Part shown: positions 41,347 to 47,401 of the stretch, one piece after another
Numbering within the stretch: the stretch's first letter is position 1
Layout: every line of letters starts with the position of its first letter
Assembly (NCBI GenBank): GCA_016649895.1
Contig: JAENWR010000014.1
Location: forward strand, 1-49,512
Direction of reading: 5' to 3'
Source: Acidimicrobiia bacterium
GTDB taxonomy: Bacteria > Actinomycetota > Acidimicrobiia > Acidimicrobiales > SKKL01
DNA length: 49,512 nt
The notes under the pieces: generated by a model
What the model was told of the DNA's origin: nothing
The model's input: only the letters and a program-made list of their open reading frames with translations
Databases searched by the model: none
Position numbers and translations under genes: made by a program

Positions 41347-42627
41347 TCACGCCGCCGCGCGCGATCTCTCGTGGGCCACCAACCAGTTGGTGACGGTGAC
41401 GTCGAGCGCCCAGAAGGTGAGCGTGTCGTGATCGCCCCGCCTCGGCGGCCCTGCTGCAAGGTATCGCCGGGGTGTGCCCGTCATGTGCGGGACCACCGGG
41501 CGGCCGAGCTCGTCGAGGACCCGCCACCGGAACGTGCCGGGCGGTGCTTCGGGATCGGGTGTGATCCGCAGGTTGTTGCGGTGCACCAGGCGGTGGTGGC
41601 GCTTGCAGAGCAGCACCATGTTGGCGAGCTCGGTGGGGCCGCCTTCGTCGTAGTGACGGATGTGGTGGGCGATGAGCCGCGCGGTGGCCGAGCAGCTCGG
41701 GTACACGCACCCGCCGTCGCGGGCCAGCATGCTGCGGCGCTGATCGGCGGTGGCGAACCGCGTGGGTGATGTGGCGAACTGCGGTAGGCCGTTGATCATC
41801 ACGGTGGTGGTGACGGTGCCCTGCTCGGCGAGCATCGGCAGCCACCACGACGGGACCGTGCCGGCCCCGGGGATGAACGCCTGATCGATGACGAGGCCGT
41901 CGTCGGTCTCACGTGCGTGCACCACGACGTTCACCGCGGCCACCTCGGGCATGAACCCGACGTCGTTGGCCCGGTTGCCCACCGCTCGTTCGCCCAGCGA
42001 CATCAACGCTTCGGCGTTGGTGCGCTCGCGCGGCACCTCGGGGGCGTCGTCGCTCACCCGGGTGCGCTCGGCATCGAGCCACCCCTCGAGCGCGGCGCCG
42101 TCGATGGCGTCGAGATCGGCGGTGAGCCGGAAGCGGCCGCCGCGCCAACTCCAGCGGGCGCTCGACGGGTCGGGGTCGTCGTCGGGCAGATCGTCGCCGG
42201 GATGGAGGTCGCGCTCGCTCGGACGGATCACCCTGGCGTAGGCCTTCAGCGCCCGATCGAGTTGGTTGCCGGTGAAGGCCTCGGTGGTGGACAAGATGAC
42301 CGCTTCGGTGTCGGGAGTGGCCCGGCGGGCGATGGCGAGCACCACGCGCATCGACCGCTCGCCCCTCGCCATCATCTCTCGGGTGAGTGGTAGCTCCTCG
42401 AGGCGCTCGGCCAGCTCGGTGAGCCCGCCCGCTTCGGGGCTCGTCATGCCGAGGGCCCATGCCAGATAGGCCCGCCACGGGTCGTTGCACTGCGTGGCCA
42501 TGAGCGCCCGCGTGGCCTCCACCAGCTGGGCCTGCCACGCGGTGACCTGGGCGGCGGCCTCCTGGGCGGCGGCCAACAGCTCGGCGTGGGCGGCGCCGGT
42601 GGCGGAGGCGGGGGCGGGCTGGGACAT
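41347..42627 (-). CDS. DUF222 / 13E12-type HNH endonuclease
   Basis: A 426-residue protein of the actinobacterial 13E12 repeat family: a long helical DUF222 domain (about residues 20-280), then a treble-clef HNH near residue 320-365: CVYPSCSATARLIAHHIRHY, then ELANMVLLCKRHHRLVH with the catalytic His pair and Asn. Cys, His and Cys ligands are intact. These genes are often multicopy and associated with mobile DNA. It lies 12 bases from a short direct-repeat motif and next to an SDR remnant. Function as a nuclease is inferred from HNH; no target known. Confidence 0.92.
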   Translation of the reverse strand: MSQPAPASATGAAHAELLAAAQEAAAQVTAWQAQLVEATRALMATQCNDPWRAYLAWALGMTSPEAGGLTELAERLEELPLTREMMARGERSMRVVLAIARRATPDTEAVILSTTEAFTGNQLDRALKAYARVIRPSERDLHPGDDLPDDDPDPSSARWSWRGGRFRLTADLDAIDGAALEGWLDAERTRVSDDAPEVPRERTNAEALMSLGERAVGNRANDVGFMPEVAAVNVVVHARETDDGLVIDQAFIPGAGTVPSWWLPMLAEQGTVTTTVMINGLPQFATSPTRFATADQRRSMLARDGGCVYPSCSATARLIAHHIRHYDEGGPTELANMVLLCKRHHRLVHRNNLRITPDPEAPPGTFRWRVLDELGRPVVPHMTGTPRRYLAAGPPRRGDHDTLTFWALDVTVTNWLVAHERSRAAA

Positions 42628-42638
42628 GCCTCCATCAT

Positions 42639-42657
42639 CCCCAGGGGGTGTGACACT
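42639..42657. repeat. Short direct repeat motif, copy 1 (copy 2 at 43409-43427)
   Basis: Sequence CCCCAGGGGGTGTGACACT, 12 bases upstream of the DUF222-HNH start. The copy at 43409-43427 agrees at 16 of 19 positions and keeps TGTGACACT and CCCAGGG exactly. Each is preceded by ATCATC or ATGATG. The pair flank the SDR fragment and the coiled-coil gene. Confidence 0.5.
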
Positions 42658-42726
42658 TTCGGGGTGGCGGGTCTGTCAGAAGGCCCCAAGATGGGTACCG
42701 ACACCCGCATGGAGGGGGACACGCGG

Positions 42727-42915
42727 ATGGCGCACATGAGGCGCGACGATCCCGCCGGCGTGGCACGCGAAGGCCTTGAGGCGATGTTCGCCGGAGTCGA
42801 CCACGTGGTGGCCGGGTCGACCATGAACAGGGTGCAGGTAGCCGCGTCGGCAGTGACCCCCGAACAGGCCCTCGCTGCCGTCCACGCCAAGCTCAGCGAG
42901 CCCGGCACCGGCTGA
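42727..42915 (+). pseudogene. C-terminal fragment of a short-chain dehydrogenase (SDR)
   Basis: From ATG 42727 the frame encodes 62 residues: MAHMRRDDPAGVAREGLEAM, then FAGVDHVVAGSTMNRVQ, then EQALAAVHAKLSEPGTG. This matches the last 60 or so residues of classical SDR enzymes (substrate-loop end and C-terminal helix with DPAEVAR.G, HVVAGS and a final MHAK-type helix). The NAD-binding Rossmann domain and the YxxxK active site are missing, so this is a remnant. It sits between the DUF222-HNH gene and the coiled-coil gene, between the two copies of the 19-bp motif. Confidence 0.6.
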
Positions 42916-42927
42916 CCACCGCAGCGG

Positions 42928-43341
42928 TCAGCCGGTGAGGCCCGCGATCGCGCTGACCAGAGTGACGAGCGCCGCCGTCCCCCCGATGGTGAGGTAGGCA
43001 TTGGTCCGCAGCGTGCGGTGCATCTCGGTGGAGAGGCCGGCGATCTGGCCGGTGAGTCGGTGGTCGAGCGATTCGATCTGGCCGGTGAGTCGGTGGTCGA
43101 GGACGTCGATGCGGGCGCTGAGGCGCGTTTCTACATTGTCGATGCGGGCGCTCAGTCGTACGTCGAGCGATTCGATCTTGCCGGTGAGGCGCAGGTCGGC
43201 CTGGTGCACGTCGTCCTTGGTCGCGACGTCGGCCCATCCGACTGGTGGCAGGTGTTCCATCAGCGTGTTCGCTTCGTCGGGCCCGAGCTTCTCCTCGAGG
43301 CTGCGGTGCAGCTGGTAGCGCTGCGAATCGGTGATTGCCAT
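42928..43341 (-). CDS. Coiled-coil repeat protein with C-terminal membrane anchor (paralogue of 30910-31431)
   Basis: A 137-residue protein starting MAITDSQRYQLHRSLEEKLG. Head, repeats and tail follow the same plan as the paralogue: MEHLPPVGWADVATKDD, then about five 11-residue repeats such as LTGKIESLDVR, LSARIDNVETR and LTGQIESLDHR, then a hydrophobic tail (TNAYLTIGGTAALVTLV). Repeats differ more from each other than in the first gene, so the array is older or less recently homogenised. It lies upstream of no other gene on its strand but just downstream of the Wadjet operon (151 bp from jetD end to its start). Confidence 0.82.
   Translation of the reverse strand: MAITDSQRYQLHRSLEEKLGPDEANTLMEHLPPVGWADVATKDDVHQADLRLTGKIESLDVRLSARIDNVETRLSARIDVLDHRLTGQIESLDHRLTGQIAGLSTEMHRTLRTNAYLTIGGTAALVTLVSAIAGLTG
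43042..43206. repeat. Five 33-bp units in the second coiled-coil gene
   Basis: Units begin at 43042, 43075, 43108, 43141 and 43174; the first two share GATCTGGCCGGTGAGTCGG. Each encodes an 11-residue hendecad. The DNA repeats are looser than in the 31054 array. Confidence 0.8.
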
Positions 43342-43391
43342 GGTACGGGGTCTCCGTCGTCGGTGTCAGCGAGGGAGCGGGGGCTCCGAGA
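43342..43391 (-). promoter_or_regulatory. Conserved 5' leader with hairpin (copy 2)
   Basis: The leader of the second coiled-coil gene keeps the block GTCGTCGGTGTC and the stem GGAGC/GCTCC (43374-43387) with a GGGG loop, at nearly the same distance from the ATG as in the first gene. Stem bases are identical to copy 1 and loop bases differ. Confidence 0.5.
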
Positions 43392-43408
43392 AGCGTCATG
43401 ACGATGAT

Positions 43409-43427
43409 GCCCAGGGTCTGTGACACT
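43409..43427. repeat. Short direct repeat motif, copy 2
   Basis: Sequence GCCCAGGGTCTGTGACACT, matching the copy at 42639-42657 at 16 of 19 positions. It lies 68 bases upstream of the coiled-coil gene start, so its distance to a start codon differs from copy 1. Confidence 0.5.
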
Positions 43428-43491
43428 CGGAAGCGGCGTAGGGTGAGCGTGGCTCCGGGGTGCTCGCGGCAAACGGCACCCCGGGGCTCAT

Positions 43492-44712
43492 TCAGCTCGA
43501 CGGCGTCCAGCCCGCCTCGCCGAGCAGGTGGGGCAGTAGGCGTTCCTCGTGGACGACCAGGCGGTGTCGGTCGAACTCCTCCTCCAACCGACGATCCCAC
43601 GGTGTCGGCCCGGCCGGCCGGGGATCACGTGGTAGCTCGATCGCCGACCGTGCGGCATCGCGGAGAGCGGCGAGGTAGTCGGTGGCGTCCATCCGCCACG
43701 GTGTGAGTCCGAGCTCGACCATCCGGCGGCACATGGCGATGCCCGGTTCGTCGAAGTCGCCGTGGTAGCGCAGAGCCGCGCCGGAGTCGAGGAGCTGGCC
43801 CAGGAGGAGGCGTACCGCTCCGGACGGGTTCCCGTTGGCGGCGATGAAGGAGCCCTCGAGTCCGGTCTGGGCTGCGGCTTCTACGATCCTGGGGTTCTCG
43901 ACCACGAGGATCTCGGCGCCGGGCCGAGCCCGCACCGGGTGGCGCCGCAGCGCGAGTTGTGACAGGTGCAGCGGGATCCCGAGTGCGGCGGCCTGCTCGG
44001 CCAGCGGGGCGAGCCCGCAGTGGGGATCGAGTGGAAGGCGCCAGCAGAGGGCGGGCCCCGAGGTGAGGTCGAGGTGGGCGCCAGCCATCTCCCACAGCTC
44101 CCGCGCCTCGGCGGGGCCGTGCCGATGGGCCAGCGCTCGGGTGATCGCCGCTTCCAGGCGGGTACCCGAGTCGAGGGCATGCGCCGAGCCGAGGACCTGC
44201 GCGGCCAGGTCGACGCGGCTGAGCGGCGCCCCTCGATCCCCGTCGAGGTGGTCGAGCACGACGCGGACGGAGCGCACGAGGCCGCGCGCCTCGTCCTCGT
44301 CGAGCCCGGCGAACGTGCCGGTGTTGACGGCGTGTTCGATCCACTCCGAGGCCCAAGGCTCGCGCCACTGGGCGGCCTCGGCACGGGCGGCGGCGCGGGT
44401 TCGGTGGCCCGCGGCCACCCCCTCGCGCCGTCGCTGCGGGTCGAGCGACACGGGATGGCCCAGCTCGCCCAGCGCATCGGCGAGGTTGCGGCCGATGCCG
44501 AGCGTGACGAGTGCCGATTCGAGAGCGGCGAGGTCGACGGTGGTGCCGGCGCGACGCCCCAGCAGGGAGTCGAGCGCGTGCCGCCCGGCAGGGACGAGCG
44601 GTATCAGCCGCAGCCGCCCTCGGTTGTCGAGCCCGTGGCGCTCGAGTCGGTCCTTGGCCGCCGCCCAGAGCGGATCGAGGTTCCCGTTGGTGAGCGACCC
44701 GGGTGCGGTCAC
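43492..44712 (-). CDS. jetD: Wadjet type II JetD, TIGR02679/DUF2399 Toprim-like nuclease subunit
   Basis: A 406-residue protein from GTG 44712, which forms a GTGA overlap with the jetB stop. The N-terminal part matches the DUF3323/TIGR02679 region (SLLGRRAGTTVDLAALES); the C-terminal part is a Toprim fold: strand with the catalytic glutamate in EILVVENPRIVEAA (about 272) and the DxD motif LRYHGDFDEPGIAM (about 319-321). In Wadjet the JetD nuclease cleaves circular DNA that has been extruded by the JetABC motor. It is last in the operon. Two acids of the catalytic set are plainly present, so the nuclease is probably active. Confidence 0.9.
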   Translation of the reverse strand: MTAPGSLTNGNLDPLWAAAKDRLERHGLDNRGRLRLIPLVPAGRHALDSLLGRRAGTTVDLAALESALVTLGIGRNLADALGELGHPVSLDPQRRREGVAAGHRTRAAARAEAAQWREPWASEWIEHAVNTGTFAGLDEDEARGLVRSVRVVLDHLDGDRGAPLSRVDLAAQVLGSAHALDSGTRLEAAITRALAHRHGPAEARELWEMAGAHLDLTSGPALCWRLPLDPHCGLAPLAEQAAALGIPLHLSQLALRRHPVRARPGAEILVVENPRIVEAAAQTGLEGSFIAANGNPSGAVRLLLGQLLDSGAALRYHGDFDEPGIAMCRRMVELGLTPWRMDATDYLAALRDAARSAIELPRDPRPAGPTPWDRRLEEEFDRHRLVVHEERLLPHLLGEAGWTPSS

Positions 44713-45869
44713 CACATCGACCCCTGAGCGACGGTGGCCTCCGCCTCGGTCGGGTCGGTCGGGAGGAACCGTGCGGCAGCGGGGAGGATGGTGACCCACG
44801 AACCGCCATCGTCGGCGCTGATGGCAACGAGTCGGAGCTCGACGAGCAGGTCGAGCACCTGGCGGGTGAGACGATCGGGGGTCTCGACCAGGTCGTTGGC
44901 CCACCGCCGAGCGTGCGCGCCAGCCAGCTCGGCGACGACCGCGGCGACGTCGTCCATGGCGAACCGGCGGTCGGTGTCGCCGTCGCCGCCATCGTCGCTG
45001 CCGTGGCCGAGGCGGTCGAGGAGCAGCAGCGCGGCATGGCCGACCGTGCCGCCGGTGGGGAACCGGCGCGAGGCGAGGCTTCCGGTGGGGTCGATCGCTG
45101 CGATCCCTTCGGACCGCACCTCGAGGAGCAGGCCGAACATCTCGTCGAGGTACGCCTCCTCCTGAGAGGTGCGGCGGCGCAGCTCGGTCCACTCGGCGTC
45201 GGTGAGGTCGTCGCGGTAGAGCACCGGCTCCTCGACCAGGCGGCTGCGCATCCACTGGCGGCTGGCATCGCGGCGGTCGGCCCGCGAGAGGAGCTCGGTC
45301 GCCGATGTGGCACCGAGCAACGCGGGGAGGGGCAGGAGCGCGATGCGGTCGGGGCGGACCCGGATGACGGCGTCGGCCGTGTCGTCGGTGGAGTAGAGCT
45401 CGACGCGGGCGTGGAGCTCCTCGGCCAACCCCGCGGCGATCATCCACTGGAGCACGGCGACCAGGGCGCGCCGTTCGCTGCTGGTGTCGCTGAGCTCGAT
45501 GTCGGCCTCGACGGCGGCCAATCGCACCTGTTCGACGAGGTCGCGCAGGCTGATGACGGCGGGACCAGCAGCGGTCGAGGCCAGCACGAGCGCGAGGAGG
45601 ACGTACTCCATGTGGTGGAAAGCTCGACCGGACGCGGTGCGGAGGGGACGGTGGCCGGGCAGGGCACCGGCCTTGTAGAGGCGGGCGGAGTCGGCGTCGA
45701 CGTGGAGCCGATAGCCCAGGCGTTGGGTGAACCAACGGTCGAGGTCGGCTCCGTGTCGGCGGATGAGACGGAAGATGTCGGGGTCGTGCTCCTTGCAGGT
45801 GAGCGGGCGTTGGAGCAGGTGGCGGGCGGCGTGGCGTCGTTCGTGATCGGCCTGGGGGTGGTCGCTCAT
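44709..45869 (-). CDS. jetB: Wadjet type II JetB, TIGR02678/DUF2398 protein
   Basis: A 386-residue protein. The ATG overlaps the jetA stop (ATGA) and its stop overlaps the jetD start. The family start is recognisable: ERRHAARHLLQRPLTCKEHD, then IFRLIRRHGADLDRWFTQRL and the LYKAGALP segment. Long helical and winged-helix-like segments follow (TSQEEAYLDEMFGLLLEVRS, LTRQVLDLLVELRLVAIS). JetB corresponds to the kleisin-associated KITE-type subunit of the SMC-like complex. No catalytic residues are expected. Complete, without breaks. Confidence 0.9.
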   Translation of the reverse strand: MSDHPQADHERRHAARHLLQRPLTCKEHDPDIFRLIRRHGADLDRWFTQRLGYRLHVDADSARLYKAGALPGHRPLRTASGRAFHHMEYVLLALVLASTAAGPAVISLRDLVEQVRLAAVEADIELSDTSSERRALVAVLQWMIAAGLAEELHARVELYSTDDTADAVIRVRPDRIALLPLPALLGATSATELLSRADRRDASRQWMRSRLVEEPVLYRDDLTDAEWTELRRRTSQEEAYLDEMFGLLLEVRSEGIAAIDPTGSLASRRFPTGGTVGHAALLLLDRLGHGSDDGGDGDTDRRFAMDDVAAVVAELAGAHARRWANDLVETPDRLTRQVLDLLVELRLVAISADDGGSWVTILPAAARFLPTDPTEAEATVAQGSMW

Positions 45870-47401
45870 CGGGGGGCCAGATCGGTGGGGGGCGACAGGT
45901 CGACCTTGAGGTCGTGGAGGGTGAGGGTGCCCTCGGGCGACGATGCTCTGGTGGCCTGGCCCGGGGCGCGTTCGAGGGTGCAGCGAACGAGGCCGTCGCT
46001 CTGCTCGTGGCGTGACGAATGGATGCCCAGACCCTGGAGGGTGCGTCCCACCAGCTCCTGGAAGCGGATGAATGCTGCGGGACTGAGGTGGGAGCCATCG
46101 ACGGTGCTGAGGTCGAGCAGCTCGCGGTCGACCCGGTCGCGTGCACTGCGGGCTTGGGCCCTGCGCACCTCGATGAGCCGGCGAGCGTCGGTGCGATCGG
46201 GGATGGGGCTGGGCCGGCCCCGGTTGGTGGTGTCGCCCCGCTGGCGGATCGAGATCGCCACGGGCGCCCGTGGCGCATCCCACCACGAGGTGGAGCTGCT
46301 GACCGGGTCGGCGCTGTCGTCGGCCGGGACGCCGAAGTGGTTGGACGCGTGCAGACCGAAGGCGGCGACGGCGAGGCGGGGTGCGTCGCTCGGCGACGAG
46401 GTGGCGAAGTGCTGGGCGAGGCGGACGAGGTCGGCCCGGCGCGACGCGGCGCCGGCTCCCACGCGGGACAGTCGGGTCAGGTTGAGGGTGAGCGTGCGCA
46501 CCGCGGCGATGGCGTCGCGGGTGAGGTGCTCGATGCGCGAGCGTCGCCCGGGTTCGCTGACGAACCACTGCCGGAGGTGGGTCCAGTCGTCGATGGTGGA
46601 GCCGGCCCGTCCCGACACCCGGACGCTGCGTTGGAGGTCGGCCTGCTCGACGCGGTCGGCCAGGCCGCGGCTGGCACGCTCGACGATGGTGGGGACGAGC
46701 GCCTCGAGCGTCTCGAGCCGGTGGGCGATGGGGCGGGCCACGCGCTCGATCTCGTCGAGTCGTTCGGCGACGTAGCCCACGAGCACCTCGGCGAAGAACC
46801 GCAGTTCGTCGGGGGTGAGGTCGTAGCGGCTCTGCCACTGGTTGATGGCGGCGAAGAACTGGGTGATCTCGCTGGTGAAGCCGATGTGTGGGTCGAAGAC
46901 CGCACCGACCATGTCGGCGAGCGCGCCGGGGTCGGCCTTGGCGGGATCGGCGCGGTGGAGGGCATCGAGCCCGGCGAGCATGGCGCGGAGCCGGCCGGTG
47001 GAGACGTCGCGGACCTCGTCGACGTGGGCGAGCACACCTTCGACCACCTCGTGCACCTGTTGGCCGGCGGGGGTGATGAGGTAGCGGTTCCGTCGGGCGT
47101 AGTAGTCGGCGAGGCTCGACGGGTTGCCGACCGATGCCGACACGGTGAGGTTGCCCCACCGGCGCAGGCTCTCGAGCCGGTCGGCCACGGTGCCCACGTC
47201 GAGGGGGTTTCCCGCAGCGGCCAGACGGGCGGCGACCTCGTCGGGCGAGAACTCCGAGAAGAAGGTGCCGGCGACGACGCCCATGATGGCGCGGTAGTCG
47301 CGCCACTCGTCGCCGACCACGTAGCGGAACAGGCTGCGTCCTGCTCCGTCGGCGACCGGTGTCTCGGGTGAGCCTGCCTCGGGTGCCGGTGCGTCGGTCA
47401 T
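45866..47401 (-). CDS. jetA: Wadjet type II JetA, TIGR02677/DUF2397 protein (kleisin-like subunit)
   Basis: A 511-residue protein. Start ATG 47401 forms an ATGA overlap with the jetC stop. The N-terminal winged-helix region holds LFRYVVGDEWRDYRAIMGVV and RLESLRRWGNLTVSAS; a hallmark near residue 380 reads SSTSWWDAPRAPVAISIRQ followed by RGDTTNRGRPSPI, as in DUF2397 proteins. Long helices in between (YVAERLDEIERVARPIAHRL) suit a kleisin bridging the SMC heads. Acts in the cytoplasm with JetB, JetC and JetD. Complete; 4-bp overlaps on both sides. Confidence 0.9.
   Translation of the reverse strand: MTDAPAPEAGSPETPVADGAGRSLFRYVVGDEWRDYRAIMGVVAGTFFSEFSPDEVAARLAAAGNPLDVGTVADRLESLRRWGNLTVSASVGNPSSLADYYARRNRYLITPAGQQVHEVVEGVLAHVDEVRDVSTGRLRAMLAGLDALHRADPAKADPGALADMVGAVFDPHIGFTSEITQFFAAINQWQSRYDLTPDELRFFAEVLVGYVAERLDEIERVARPIAHRLETLEALVPTIVERASRGLADRVEQADLQRSVRVSGRAGSTIDDWTHLRQWFVSEPGRRSRIEHLTRDAIAAVRTLTLNLTRLSRVGAGAASRRADLVRLAQHFATSSPSDAPRLAVAAFGLHASNHFGVPADDSADPVSSSTSWWDAPRAPVAISIRQRGDTTNRGRPSPIPDRTDARRLIEVRRAQARSARDRVDRELLDLSTVDGSHLSPAAFIRFQELVGRTLQGLGIHSSRHEQSDGLVRCTLERAPGQATRASSPEGTLTLHDLKVDLSPPTDLAPR

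Noticed and set aside
41888-42393. Plus-strand frames opposite the DUF222-HNH gene
   Set aside because: Low-complexity antisense reading of a well-supported gene, with no ribosome site.
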